DNA from: an uncultured Eubacteriales bacterium
GTDB taxonomy: Bacteria; Bacillota; Clostridia; Oscillospirales; Acutalibacteraceae
Direction: 5' to 3'
NCBI GenBank assembly: GCA_902491475.1
Contig: CABUHY010000004.1
Coordinates: 67,173-131,172, forward strand
DNA length: 64,000 nt
Positions 41,103 to 49,605 of this stretch are shown in pieces. Made by a program: the position numbers and the translations under genes. The notes under the pieces were generated by a model. The model was given only the letters and a program-made list of their open reading frames with translations. It was not told where the DNA came from and searched no databases. Every line of letters starts with the position of its first letter. Positions within the stretch are counted from its first letter, which is position 1.

Positions 41103-42146
41103 ATGTCATTATTCACGGGAAAAACACTTATGATTACGGGCGGAACCGGTTCGTTCGGCAACGCCGTGCTCAACAGATTTTTACAGACGGATATCGGAGA
41201 AATCCGCATTTTTTCGAGAGACGAGAAAAAGCAGGACGATATGCGTCACGAATTTCAGGCTAAAATGCCCGAGGTCAGCGACAAAATCAAGTTCTTTATC
41301 GGCGATGTAAGGGATTTGGCTTCGGTTAAAAACGCAATGAGCGGCGTTGATTACATTTTCCACGCAGCGGCGTTGAAGCAGGTTCCGTCGTGCGAATTCT
41401 TCCCCATTGAGGCGGTAAAGACCAATGTTCTCGGAACGGACAATGTGCTTACGGCGGCTATCGACGAGGGCGTAAAGACGGTTATCTGCCTTTCAACGGA
41501 TAAGGCGGCTTATCCCGTAAACGCAATGGGAACCTCAAAGGCTATGATGGAAAAGGTAATCGTTGCAAAGTCAAGAACCGTAAGCCCCGAAAAGACAAAG
41601 ATATGCTGCACCCGTTACGGCAATGTTATGTGCTCGAGAGGTTCTGTAATCCCGCTTTGGATTGAGCAGATAAAAGAGGGTAAACCGATAACGATAACCG
41701 AGCCCGCAATGACAAGGTTCATTATGTCTCTTGACGAGGCTGTCGATTTGGTACTGTTTGCGTTTGAACACGGAATTTCGGGCGATATTCTTGTACAGAA
41801 AGCACCTGCCTGCACAATAGGCGTTCTTGCCGAAGCGGTTAAACAGCTTTTCTGCCCCGACACCGACATCAAGGTAATCGGCATACGCCACGGCGAAAAA
41901 ATGTACGAAACACTTCTTACCAACGAGGAGTGCGCTCACGCAACGGATATGGGCGAGTTCTACCGTGTACCCTGCGACAAGCGTTCACTCAACTACGATA
42001 AGTATTTCAACGACGGCGATAAGGACCGCAATCCTTTGACCGAGTTCAACTCAAACAACACAGAGCTGCTCAATGTCGAGCAGGTCAAGGAGAAGCTTCT
42101 TTCCTTGCAGTATATCCGTGACGAATTGGCTAAAAAGGATAATTGA
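41103..42146 (+). CDS. capE: UDP-GlcNAc 4,6-dehydratase/5-epimerase CapE (FnlA-like)
   Basis: 347-aa SDR that starts UDP-N-acetyl-L-fucosamine synthesis from UDP-GlcNAc. The NAD site is MITGGTGSFGNAVLNRFL. The active site reads STDKAAYPVNAMGTSKAMME, with Met where most SDRs have the catalytic Tyr, as in CapE/FnlA. Other matches are FHAAALKQVPSCEFFPIEAV and TRYGNVMCSRGSVIPLW. First of three contiguous genes (capE-capF-capG) forming the complete pathway. ATG 41103 follows AAGGAG. Confidence 0.93.
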   Translation: MSLFTGKTLMITGGTGSFGNAVLNRFLQTDIGEIRIFSRDEKKQDDMRHEFQAKMPEVSDKIKFFIGDVRDLASVKNAMSGVDYIFHAAALKQVPSCEFFPIEAVKTNVLGTDNVLTAAIDEGVKTVICLSTDKAAYPVNAMGTSKAMMEKVIVAKSRTVSPEKTKICCTRYGNVMCSRGSVIPLWIEQIKEGKPITITEPAMTRFIMSLDEAVDLVLFAFEHGISGDILVQKAPACTIGVLAEAVKQLFCPDTDIKVIGIRHGEKMYETLLTNEECAHATDMGEFYRVPCDKRSLNYDKYFNDGDKDRNPLTEFNSNNTELLNVEQVKEKLLSLQYIRDELAKKDN

Positions 42147-42148
42147 CG

Positions 42149-43294
42149 ATGAAAATTCTTGTTACGGGAGCCGAGGGATTTGTCGGCAAAAACTTAATAA
42201 CCACGCTTGAAAGTATAAGAGACTCAAAGGACAACACAAGGAATGTTCCGAAAGATTTAGAAATTTTCCCCTATGACATTGGCACGCCCGAGGAGGATTT
42301 TGAGCGTTACTGCAAGGAGTGTGACTTTGTATTTAATCTTGTGGGCGTTCACAGACCCAAGGACGATTCGGAGTTTATGAAAGGCAATTTCGGCTTTCTT
42401 ACGAAGCTGCTTTCCACGCTTGAAAAGTACGGTAATACGCCGAGGATAGCTTTTTCATCGTCCATACAGGCACAGCTTGACAACCCTTACGGCGAGAGCA
42501 AGCGTGCGGCTGAAAACGCATTGTTCGATTATTCGAAAAAAACGGGCGCAAAGGTCTATGTTTTCAGGTTCTCAAATCTTTTCGGAAAGTGGTCGAGACC
42601 GAATTACAACAGCGTTGTTGCGACTTTCTGCAACAATATTGCAAACGGCTTGCCCATAGAGATAAGGGACAGAAACTACGAAATGGAACTTATCTACATA
42701 GACGATGTCGTGAACGAATTGCTCGAGATCCTTATGGACAGGGGAACGAAAAGCGGCGAGTTTTACACGGTTCCCGTTTCACACAGGATTACGCTCGGCG
42801 GTCTTGCCGATTTGATTTATTCGTTTAAGAACAGCAGGGGAAGCCTTATGGTTCCCGATATGACCGACGGAAGCTTTTCAAAGAAGCTCTATTCAACATA
42901 TCTTTCCTATCTTCCCACGGACGGCTTTGCCTATCCGCTTAAAATGAATATCGACGAGCGAGGCTCGTTTACGGAAATCGTCAAGTCTGCGGACAGAGGT
43001 CAGGTTTCCGTCAACATTTCAAAGCCGGGAATAATCAAGGGTCAGCATTGGCACCATACGAAAAATGAAAAATTCCTTGTCGTCAGCGGTAAGGGAGTTA
43101 TCCGTTTCCGCAAAATCGGCGAGGAAAAGGTTTACGAATATTTTGTCTCGGGCGAAAAACTCGAGGTTGTCGATATACCGACAGGCTACACGCATAACAT
43201 AGAGAATATCGGCGACACCGATATGGTTACGATTATGTGGTGCAACGAGTGCTTTGACCCCGACAGACCCGATACATATTTTGAAAAGGTATAA
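42149..43294 (+). CDS. capF: CapF-type UDP-hexulose reductase with C-terminal cupin
   Basis: 381-aa bifunctional enzyme of UDP-L-FucNAc synthesis. The N-terminal SDR domain has ILVTGAEGFVGKNLITTL, NLVGVHRPKDDSEF and SSSIQAQLDNPYGESKRAAE with the YxxxK pair; the C-terminal cupin (from about residue 265) has GSFTEIVKSADRGQVSVNIS and IKGQHWHHTKNEKFLVVSGK with the metal-binding histidines that catalyse epimerisation. ATG 42149 (AAGGAT upstream) is preferred to a TTG six bases earlier. Confidence 0.93.
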   Translation: MKILVTGAEGFVGKNLITTLESIRDSKDNTRNVPKDLEIFPYDIGTPEEDFERYCKECDFVFNLVGVHRPKDDSEFMKGNFGFLTKLLSTLEKYGNTPRIAFSSSIQAQLDNPYGESKRAAENALFDYSKKTGAKVYVFRFSNLFGKWSRPNYNSVVATFCNNIANGLPIEIRDRNYEMELIYIDDVVNELLEILMDRGTKSGEFYTVPVSHRITLGGLADLIYSFKNSRGSLMVPDMTDGSFSKKLYSTYLSYLPTDGFAYPLKMNIDERGSFTEIVKSADRGQVSVNISKPGIIKGQHWHHTKNEKFLVVSGKGVIRFRKIGEEKVYEYFVSGEKLEVVDIPTGYTHNIENIGDTDMVTIMWCNECFDPDRPDTYFEKV

Positions 43295-43306
43295 AGGTAA
43301 AAGAGT

Positions 43307-44485
43307 ATGACACACGATTTTTCAGATGTTTCTTTTAAGAATAACGGAAAGCTGAAATTGCTGATTACCGTCGGCACACGCCCCGAGATAATCAGGCTTG
43401 CCGCCGTTATCAACAAATGCCGCAGTTATTTTGACTGTATTCTTGCCCACACGGGTCAGAATTACGACTATAACCTCAACGGCATATTCTTCAGGGATTT
43501 GGGACTTGCCGACCCCGATGTTTATCTCAATGCGGTGGGCGACAATCTCGGCGAAACAATGGGCAATATAATAGCTTCGTCGTATGAGCTTATGGCGCAA
43601 ATTAAGCCCGACGCCGTGTTGGTTCTGGGCGACACAAACTCATGCCTTTCCGTCATTTCGGCAAAGAGATTGCACATACCGATTTTCCATATGGAGGCAG
43701 GCAACCGCTGTAAGGACGAGTGCTTACCCGAGGAGACGAACAGGAGAATTGTCGATATAATTTCAGATGTGAATATGGCATATTCCGAGCACGCAAGAAG
43801 ATACCTTGCGGACTGCGGACTTCCCAAGGAGAGAACCTATGTTACGGGCTCGCCTATGGCGGAGGTGCTGAGCGAAAACCTTGAAAAAATAAAAAACTCC
43901 GACATCCATGAAATACTCGGGCTTCAAAAGGGCAAATATATTCTTTTGTCGGCTCACAGGGAGGAAAATATCGACACCGAAAAGAACTTCCTTTCGCTTT
44001 TCAACGCAATAAACAAGATGGCTCAAAAGTACGATATGCCGATACTCTATTCCTGCCACCCCCGTTCGGCAAAAAGGCTTGAACAGAGCGGATTTGAGCT
44101 CGACGAGAGGGTTATAAAGCATGAACCGCTCGGCTTCCACGATTATAACTGCCTGCAAATGAACGCTTTTGCGGTTGTGTCCGATTCGGGCACGCTTCCC
44201 GAGGAGTCAAGCTTCTTTACCTCGGTCGGCTCGCCGTTCCCCGCAGTGTGCATAAGAACCTCAACCGAACGCCCCGAGGCTCTCGACAAGGCTTGCTTCG
44301 TGCTTGCGGGAATTGACGAAAAATCGCTTTTACAGGCGGTCGATACTGCGGTAGAGCTCAACAAAAACGGCTGTTACGGTATTCCCGTTCCCGATTATAC
44401 CGATAAAAATGTATCGACAAAGGTCGTTAAAATCATTCAGTCCTATATGGGCATAGTCAACAAAATGGTTTGGCGCAAGGACTGA
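43307..44485 (+). CDS. capG: UDP-N-acetylglucosamine 2-epimerase family protein (CapG/FnlC-like)
   Basis: 392-aa enzyme of the WecB superfamily, third step to UDP-L-FucNAc in this context. Motifs: LLITVGTRPEIIRLAAVINK, AHTGQNYDYNLNGIFF, VLGDTNSCLS, FHMEAGNRCKDECLPEETNR and SDSGTLPEESSFF. The NxRCxDxxLPEE form is that of the CapG/FnlC group rather than of plain WecB. Last gene of the operon; the 306-nt inverted-repeat element begins 17 nt after its stop. Confidence 0.92.
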   Translation: MTHDFSDVSFKNNGKLKLLITVGTRPEIIRLAAVINKCRSYFDCILAHTGQNYDYNLNGIFFRDLGLADPDVYLNAVGDNLGETMGNIIASSYELMAQIKPDAVLVLGDTNSCLSVISAKRLHIPIFHMEAGNRCKDECLPEETNRRIVDIISDVNMAYSEHARRYLADCGLPKERTYVTGSPMAEVLSENLEKIKNSDIHEILGLQKGKYILLSAHREENIDTEKNFLSLFNAINKMAQKYDMPILYSCHPRSAKRLEQSGFELDERVIKHEPLGFHDYNCLQMNAFAVVSDSGTLPEESSFFTSVGSPFPAVCIRTSTERPEALDKACFVLAGIDEKSLLQAVDTAVELNKNGCYGIPVPDYTDKNVSTKVVKIIQSYMGIVNKMVWRKD

Positions 44486-44501
44486 AAACAGTAAAAAAAT
44501 C

Positions 44502-44807
44502 AAGGCAATCTGTTTGGCTGAGAGTTCATAAGGAAGTATTGGTTTCTCGCATAAAAATTTATTATGCCTTTGTCGGAAATCCTCGCAAGGCGGCAGCCTT
44601 GCTTCGTTTTCCTACTTCTGCATAAAAGAATTTTTATAGCTACGAAACTGCAACGCACTTCAAAATGATATATTTTTGATACAAGAAAAGGCAAACCCCG
44701 CAGATAATGCTGACGCATATCTGTGGGGTTTAACGCATTATTGTGCAAAAAGATGTTATTTTGAAGCAAAACTGCCTTATTAACTCTCAGCCTTTGCAGA
44801 TTGCCTT
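44502..44807. other. 306-nt nested inverted-repeat element (structured RNA, terminator or MITE-like)
   Basis: The ends pair in three blocks: AAGGCAATCTG/CAGATTGCCTT (44502-44512, 44797-44807), GGCTGAGAGTT/AACTCTCAGCC (44516-44526, 44782-44792) and ATAAGG/CCTTAT (44528-44533, 44775-44780). Inside are ATAAAAATT/AATTTTTAT enclosing a GCAAGGC-ggca-GCCTTGC hairpin flanked by GGAAA/TTTCC, and a separate arm AACCCCGCAGATA/TATCTGTGGGGTT. T-runs lie just outside both ends, so the outer stem could terminate transcription from both convergent neighbours. The gap of about 330 nt between capG and the methyltransferase holds nothing else. Identity is unknown; no target duplication was seen. Confidence 0.8.
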
Positions 44808-44816
44808 TTTTGCGCT

Positions 44817-45584
44817 TTATTTTATCGCCGTGAAAAAGAGTCTCGGCATTTTAAGTATCAGCTTGCCGTTTGCCCTTACGGGATAAAGGCTGTTGATGTT
44901 GTTTTCCAATTCGGCAAGGAATTCAGCCCGTTCGCTGTCCGTCAATGCGTCGAGATACGGGCGCAGACCGCTGCCCGAGTACCAGGACAAAACGCCTTTT
45001 GCACCGTCAACGGTGTGATAATAGGTGGTTTGCCACATATCAAAGGACGAAGCCTTTTCGCACAGGATGTCATAATACTCCGTATCAAAGAAATTGTGAA
45101 AATCCCTTATATGGGCGAGCTTTTTCCACTTGTCCCGCTTTACGACCTCTTTGAGCATTTCGTAAAACGGCGCAGTCTGAACAATCGGTATCTGCACCGC
45201 AAGTGTTCCGCCGTCTTTAAGCTTTTCAAACACTGCGTCGAACAGCTCATACTGCCTCGGTATCCACTGAAAGCAGGCGTTTGAGAAAATCAAATCGAAT
45301 TTCCCGTCAAGCTCATAAAGCCCGTCGGGCGCATTGCATTTTTGAAAGTTAATATCGGGGTGGTCGGCTTTTGCTTTTTTGAGCATATCGTCCGAATAGT
45401 CCACGCCCGTTATATCGGCGTTCGGAAACTGCGATTTCAGCGCAAAGGTGCTGTTTCCGGGTCCGCAGCCTATGTCAAGAACCCTTTCGGGGTCGAGAGA
45501 GGCAAGCCTTGATATTAAATCGAGAGACGGCTGCGTTCTCTCTTTTTTGAATTTAAGATACTGTGTTGAATTCCAATCCGACAT
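44817..45584 (-). CDS. Class I SAM methyltransferase, trans-aconitate 2-methyltransferase-like
   Basis: 255-aa SAM-dependent methyltransferase. The N-terminus SDWNSTQYLKFKKERTQPS is characteristic of the Tam family; the SAM site is VLDIGCGPGNSTFAL, followed by GVDYSDDMLKKAK, FDLIFSNACFQWIP and LKDGGTLAVQIP. In E. coli, Tam methylates trans-aconitate; the substrate here is inferred only from similarity. ATG 45584 is preferred over GTG 45593, with GGTGAT upstream. It converges on the capsule operon, with the structured element between the stops. Confidence 0.85.
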   Translation of the reverse strand: MSDWNSTQYLKFKKERTQPSLDLISRLASLDPERVLDIGCGPGNSTFALKSQFPNADITGVDYSDDMLKKAKADHPDINFQKCNAPDGLYELDGKFDLIFSNACFQWIPRQYELFDAVFEKLKDGGTLAVQIPIVQTAPFYEMLKEVVKRDKWKKLAHIRDFHNFFDTEYYDILCEKASSFDMWQTTYYHTVDGAKGVLSWYSGSGLRPYLDALTDSERAEFLAELENNINSLYPVRANGKLILKMPRLFFTAIK

Positions 45585-45654
45585 TTTAATCACCGTAAGT
45601 AAATTTTGAAAACAATATAATTTGAACAGTGCGTTATTTTACACTGCTTACTGC

Positions 45655-45873
45655 TTAAAGCTTGAAGTCCTCCTCGCTGAACTGCTGAAGCTCGGGTGCG
45701 CGGCGGGGAACTCTTTTCATAATGTCGTATTTATATTTTCTGCATTTGTAATCCTTTGCAACAACGCCCTTTTTTACACAGAGAACCGTTTCTCCGTCGG
45801 GCGAGGGCTTGCCGTGCTGACAGTAGGCACAGGCGGGGGAGATGTCTTTAGTATTGAAAACCGTTTTTTTCAT
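45655..45873 (-). CDS. Small cysteine-containing conserved hypothetical protein
   Basis: 72-aa basic protein with four cysteines (CAYCQHGKPS, VLCVKKGV, DYKCRKYKYD), a possible zinc-ribbon-like arrangement, and a RRAPELQQFSEEDF tail. I recall similar short proteins in Ruminococcaceae genomes, but no function. ATG 45873 follows AGGATGTG. A promoter-like pair lies upstream (45926-45954). Confidence 0.7.
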   Translation of the reverse strand: MKKTVFNTKDISPACAYCQHGKPSPDGETVLCVKKGVVAKDYKCRKYKYDIMKRVPRRAPELQQFSEEDFKL

Positions 45874-45925
45874 TTTTTCACATCCTGTTGCAGGACGAAC
45901 AGTATTCGTCTTATATGTTTTCTTT

Positions 45926-45954
45926 ATTGTATCACAATTTACGGCTTATTTCCA
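45926..45954 (-). promoter_or_regulatory. Promoter for the small Cys protein
   Basis: Minus strand TGGAAA (45954-45949), 17-nt spacer, TACAAT (45931-45926) preceded by a TG extended -10 element. Confidence 0.5.
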
Positions 45955-45960
45955 CTGTAT

Positions 45961-47037
45961 TTATTTTGAGCTTTCGCCTTTGGGTTTTCTCTCTGCGTCA
46001 AGCTCGAAAATAAGCACCGAGCACATCAGAAGAAGTGCACAGGCGGCGGGAAGCGAAACGGAATACGCACTCAAATTCAGCTCCGAGACATTTGCGAAGG
46101 TTTCAATTTCGCACGGGAAGAATTTGAGCAGAACCGAGCAGACGAACGCCGATACCGCCGCACACAGCACACGGGCAGTATAAAAATGCTTTGCCGACAG
46201 TCCCGTTTTTGCGACATAGGAGTAAATCTGGCAGTGAACCGACAGACCGCCGAAGGAAATTATTGCCGCAAATGCAGGCACGGGAAGTATATTCAGGGAC
46301 ATTTTAATTCCGCTTGTAACTTCGAGTACGCTTGCCGCGGCGACTGTGTATCCGTTGAGCGAAAACGAGCAGATGTACTTTATCAGGCAGTTGAAAATCA
46401 CTATCCAACTGCAAACGGAAATCATAGCCTTTACGCTGTCCGTAACGGAAAACGAAAATGCCTCTATGGGATTTTTGAGTATAATTACCCTGCCTTTTTC
46501 AAAATCCTCGCTTTTTTCCGAGCCGATAAACCTTGTGAGCACGCCGATTATAACCGACGACAGGGCAACCGAACAGTAAAGTATAACCCCTGCACGGGAG
46601 CTGCCCAAAAACATTGTTCCCACCGTGCCGATTATAAAAGCCGGACCTGCGTTTATGCAGAACAAATCAAGCCTCTGTGCGGTGCTTTGCGTGATTTTTC
46701 CGTCGCAAAGCAAATCGTAGGTCATCTTAGCCCCGATGGGATAACCGCCTATGAGCGACATCAGAATTACGCTTGACGCCACGGGAGGCAGACGGAAAAT
46801 TTTTGCCGTTGCCTTGCCGAAAATCCTGCCGAAAAAATCGCACACTCCGGATTTTACAATAAACTGCGAAATAATCATAAACGGGAAAAGGGTGGGTATA
46901 ACGCTGTCGGCGCAAAGCGATAGCCCCTCCTTTATTCCGAGGGCGCACACCTGCGTTTTTGAAAAAAGGCAGAAGCATGCACCGAACGAAAAAACAATCA
47001 AAAGAATATTGCCCGCCAAAGGCTTGATTTTCCCCAT
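45961..47037 (-). CDS. ylbJ: Sporulation integral membrane protein YlbJ
   Basis: 358-aa membrane protein with about eight helices and the nucleoside-recognition-type core of YlbJ: GLSLCADSVIPTLFPFMIIS, SLIGGYPIGAKMTYDLL and FCINAGPAFIIGTVGTMFLG. YlbJ is a mother-cell, sigma-E-controlled protein needed for spore maturation in Bacillus. A sigma-E-like promoter lies 28-56 nt upstream of ATG 47037. It is divergent from yqfC-yqfD, another sigma-E-type pair, so the locus is a sporulation cluster. Confidence 0.88.
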   Translation of the reverse strand: MGKIKPLAGNILLIVFSFGACFCLFSKTQVCALGIKEGLSLCADSVIPTLFPFMIISQFIVKSGVCDFFGRIFGKATAKIFRLPPVASSVILMSLIGGYPIGAKMTYDLLCDGKITQSTAQRLDLFCINAGPAFIIGTVGTMFLGSSRAGVILYCSVALSSVIIGVLTRFIGSEKSEDFEKGRVIILKNPIEAFSFSVTDSVKAMISVCSWIVIFNCLIKYICSFSLNGYTVAAASVLEVTSGIKMSLNILPVPAFAAIISFGGLSVHCQIYSYVAKTGLSAKHFYTARVLCAAVSAFVCSVLLKFFPCEIETFANVSELNLSAYSVSLPAACALLLMCSVLIFELDAERKPKGESSK

Positions 47038-47064
47038 ATCATCACTCTTTCTTTATGGTATCAA

Positions 47065-47093
47065 ATTATATGCCCCGTCATATATTTATATGA
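47065..47093 (-). promoter_or_regulatory. Sigma-E-like promoter for ylbJ
   Basis: Minus strand TCATATA (47093-47087), 14-nt spacer, CATATAAT (47072-47065), close to the sigma-E consensus (ATATT-type -35, CATACAAT -10). The divergent yqfC gene may use an overlapping site such as CATATATT at 47079-47086, which is weaker. Confidence 0.6.
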
Positions 47094-47106
47094 GTGAGGT
47101 GAGCAA

Positions 47107-47415
47107 ATGAGTTCGAGCGGAAAAAAGCCGCATAAAAGGCGGAAAAACGCAACAGGGGAAATTATAAAAACGGCTCTTGACATACCCGAGATACTCACTG
47201 CGGACTTGCCGCACATCGAGGCGGAGGGCAACAGGGAAATCTCCGTCGACGGGTGTCGGGGCATACTTGAATACACGCAGGATAAAATAAAGCTCAACAC
47301 GGGAAAGCTTGTTATAACCTTTATCGGAGACGGCATAGAAATAAAAACATATTCCGAAATTCAGACCGTTATCAGCGGCAATATTTTAAGCGTGGAATTT
47401 GAAGGTCAGGGGTGA
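47107..47415 (+). CDS. yqfC: Sporulation protein YqfC (YabP/YqfC family)
   Basis: 102-aa protein with a basic start (SSGKKPHKRRKNATGEII) and then the YabP/YqfC beta-rich domain: ALDIPEILTADLPHIEAEGN, EISVDGCRGILEYTQDKIKL and GDGIEIKTYSEIQTVISG. YqfC homologues act early in the mother cell during sporulation. ATG 47107 follows GAGGTGAG. yqfD begins a few bases after its stop, the conserved pairing. Confidence 0.92.
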   Translation: MSSSGKKPHKRRKNATGEIIKTALDIPEILTADLPHIEAEGNREISVDGCRGILEYTQDKIKLNTGKLVITFIGDGIEIKTYSEIQTVISGNILSVEFEGQG

Positions 47416-47419
47416 AAAT

Positions 47420-48586
47420 ATGCTGATAATTAAACTCATACGCTTTTTTATCGGTTATGTTACATTTGCGGCGTGCGGCGGCTTCCCCGAACGCTTTGTA
47501 AACCTCTGCACCAAGAACAGAATTCCGCTTTGGAATATGAAAAAGGAAAAGGACTCGATAACCGCCGACACAACCGTAAAGGGCTATAAATCCATAAAGT
47601 CCTCGGCTAAAAATTCGGGCGTCCGTGTGAAAATACTCAAAAAGCACGGGCTGCCGTTTTTTATTCACAAAAACAGGCGGCGTATAGGTCTGTTGGCAGG
47701 TTTTATGGCGGCTATAATCACGGTGTCCTTTCTCTCGACAATGATATGGAGCGTGTCCGTGTCGGGCAACAAAACTCTGTCGGACGAAGAGGTGCTTGCG
47801 GCGTTTGACTCCGTCGGCGTAAAGGTCGGCGCAAGGCGGTCGGCGATTTCCCCGTCGGATGCGGCATACGAGGCTAAAAAGCTGCTGCCGAAAATTGCGT
47901 GGGCAAGCGTGAACATAAAGGGTTCGAGGGCGGAAATCGTCATAAGCGAATTGAGCGAAGCGCCCGAGTTCCCCGACGACACAACGCCGTGTAATATAAT
48001 TGCGGCGGAGGACGGCACAATTATGGGCATAGAAGCCACATCGGGCATTGCCGAAGTCAAAAAAGGCGACGCAGTGTTAAAAGGCGATTTGCTAATTTCG
48101 GGAATTACGGAAAACCTCGACAAGACATACAACCTCAAGGCGGCAAGGGGCAAGGTCCACGCCCGTGTAGCCAAGGAGATAACCGCCTCATATAACGGCG
48201 AACCGCTTTTGCGGCAGTCGGAGCTGTCACAACAAAAGGTTCTGTTCGTTTTCGGACTTAAAATTCCGCTGGGGCTCGGCGTGGGCGAGGAAAATGTATA
48301 TACCGATAAAAGCTATGTTTCAAACGGGGAAACAAGCCTGCCGCTCGGCGTGATAACAAACAGGGTATATTATTCGGAAGCCTCGGAAGTCCTGCCCGAA
48401 GAGTATCAAAAGGTCTGGTCGGCGCATCTTTTTGCTTGCTCTTACAGGGAAATATACCGTGAGAGCGAGGAGATACTTTCGTCGTCCTTTTCGTTCGACA
48501 CGGTAAACGGTACTCCCGTGTTTACGGGAACCTGCGAATGTAAGAAAGAAATAGGCAAAACCCTTGAAATTTTTGTTGAAAAATGA
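47420..48586 (+). CDS. yqfD: Sporulation protein YqfD
   Basis: 388-aa protein with a cytoplasmic N-terminal part (GGFPERFVNLCTKNRIPLWN), one membrane helix (RIGLLAGFMAAIITVSFLST) and a large outer domain that begins with VSVSGNKTLSDEEVLAAFDS, a POTRA-like segment typical of YqfD. ATG 47420 has AGGGGTG upstream; a TTG at 47399 inside yqfC is less likely. In many Firmicutes yqfC-yqfD-phoH-ybeY-dgkA-era are contiguous, as here. Confidence 0.93.
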   Translation: MLIIKLIRFFIGYVTFAACGGFPERFVNLCTKNRIPLWNMKKEKDSITADTTVKGYKSIKSSAKNSGVRVKILKKHGLPFFIHKNRRRIGLLAGFMAAIITVSFLSTMIWSVSVSGNKTLSDEEVLAAFDSVGVKVGARRSAISPSDAAYEAKKLLPKIAWASVNIKGSRAEIVISELSEAPEFPDDTTPCNIIAAEDGTIMGIEATSGIAEVKKGDAVLKGDLLISGITENLDKTYNLKAARGKVHARVAKEITASYNGEPLLRQSELSQQKVLFVFGLKIPLGLGVGEENVYTDKSYVSNGETSLPLGVITNRVYYSEASEVLPEEYQKVWSAHLFACSYREIYRESEEILSSSFSFDTVNGTPVFTGTCECKKEIGKTLEIFVEK

Positions 48587-48605
48587 TAATACTTTGTGGT
48601 AAAAT
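48576..48605 (+). promoter_or_regulatory. Promoter for phoH and downstream housekeeping genes
   Basis: TTGAAA (48576-48581), 18-nt spacer, TAAAAT (48600-48605). The -35 overlaps the last codons of yqfD. It gives the housekeeping genes a vegetative promoter independent of the sporulation pair. Confidence 0.55.
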
Positions 48606-48645
48606 ATATTAAATATAAATAGATTTTTCAAAGGGTGGTTGTTCG

Positions 48646-49605
48646 GTGTTCGAGCAGATAATCAGCGTTGACAGAATGGAGCACGCCGTAAGCCTTTTCG
48701 GCAGCTTTGACGAAAATGTCAAGCTTATAGAAAAAGAGTTCGGCGTAAGCGTAATAAGCAGGGGCTCGGAGCTCAAAATTACGGGCGAAGCGGAAAATGT
48801 CGATAAGGCGGCAAGAGCCGTTAAGGGGCTTCTTATGCTTATAAATAAGGGCGAGTCGCTTTCCGACCAAAATGTCAGATATGTTATCTCGCTTGTCAAG
48901 GACGACTCCGAGGAAAAGCTTTCCGAGATGACGGGCGACTGCGTTTGCGTAACGGCAAAGGGCAAACCCGTAAAGCCGAAAACTCTCGGTCAGAAAAAAT
49001 ATATCGAGGCGATAAGAAACAACACGATTGTTCTCGGTGCGGGCCCTGCCGGCACGGGAAAAACTTATCTTGCGGTCGCAATGGCGGTAACCGCTTTCAG
49101 GGCAAAAGAGGTAAACAGGATTATTTTGACAAGACCTGCCGTTGAGGCGGGCGAGAAGCTCGGATTTTTGCCGGGCGATTTACAGCAAAAGGTTGACCCG
49201 TATTTGAGACCGCTCTACGACGCACTTTTTGATATGCTCGGGGCGGAGTCGTTCCAGAAGTATCAGGAGAGGGGAAGCATCGAAGTAGCTCCGCTCGCTT
49301 ATATGCGAGGCAGGACGCTTGACGACAGCTTCATAATTCTTGACGAGGCGCAGAACACCACAAAGGAGCAGATGAAAATGTTTCTGACCCGTCTCGGCTT
49401 CAATTCAAAGATGGTCGTTACGGGCGACATAACGCAGATTGACTTGCCCGACGGCAAAAAATCGGGACTTAAACAGGCAATGAGAATTCTTAAAAACATT
49501 CCGGGTATCGCAATAAACGAGTTTACGGAAAAGGATGTCGTAAGGCATAAATTGGTTCAGGATATAATCAAGGCTTACGAAAAAAGTGAGGAGAAAAGAA
49601 AATGA
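48646..49605 (+). CDS. phoH: PhoH family ATPase
   Basis: 319-aa PhoH-like protein with an N-terminal KH-like segment (LIEKEFGVSVISRGSELKIT), Walker A GPAGTGKT (in VLGAGPAGTGKTYLAVAMAV) and Walker B FIILDEAQNTTKEQMKMFLT, then VTGDITQIDLP. Function is thought to be in RNA metabolism or ribosome quality, given its fixed link to ybeY. The start is GTG 48646 after AAGGGTGG. Its last codons overlap the ybeY start by 4 nt. Confidence 0.95.
   Translation: MFEQIISVDRMEHAVSLFGSFDENVKLIEKEFGVSVISRGSELKITGEAENVDKAARAVKGLLMLINKGESLSDQNVRYVISLVKDDSEEKLSEMTGDCVCVTAKGKPVKPKTLGQKKYIEAIRNNTIVLGAGPAGTGKTYLAVAMAVTAFRAKEVNRIILTRPAVEAGEKLGFLPGDLQQKVDPYLRPLYDALFDMLGAESFQKYQERGSIEVAPLAYMRGRTLDDSFIILDEAQNTTKEQMKMFLTRLGFNSKMVVTGDITQIDLPDGKKSGLKQAMRILKNIPGIAINEFTEKDVVRHKLVQDIIKAYEKSEEKRK

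Noticed and set aside
44500..44769. 89-codon minus-strand frame within the intergenic element
   Set aside because: It is covered by nested inverted repeats, has no binding site, and its translation matches nothing known to me.
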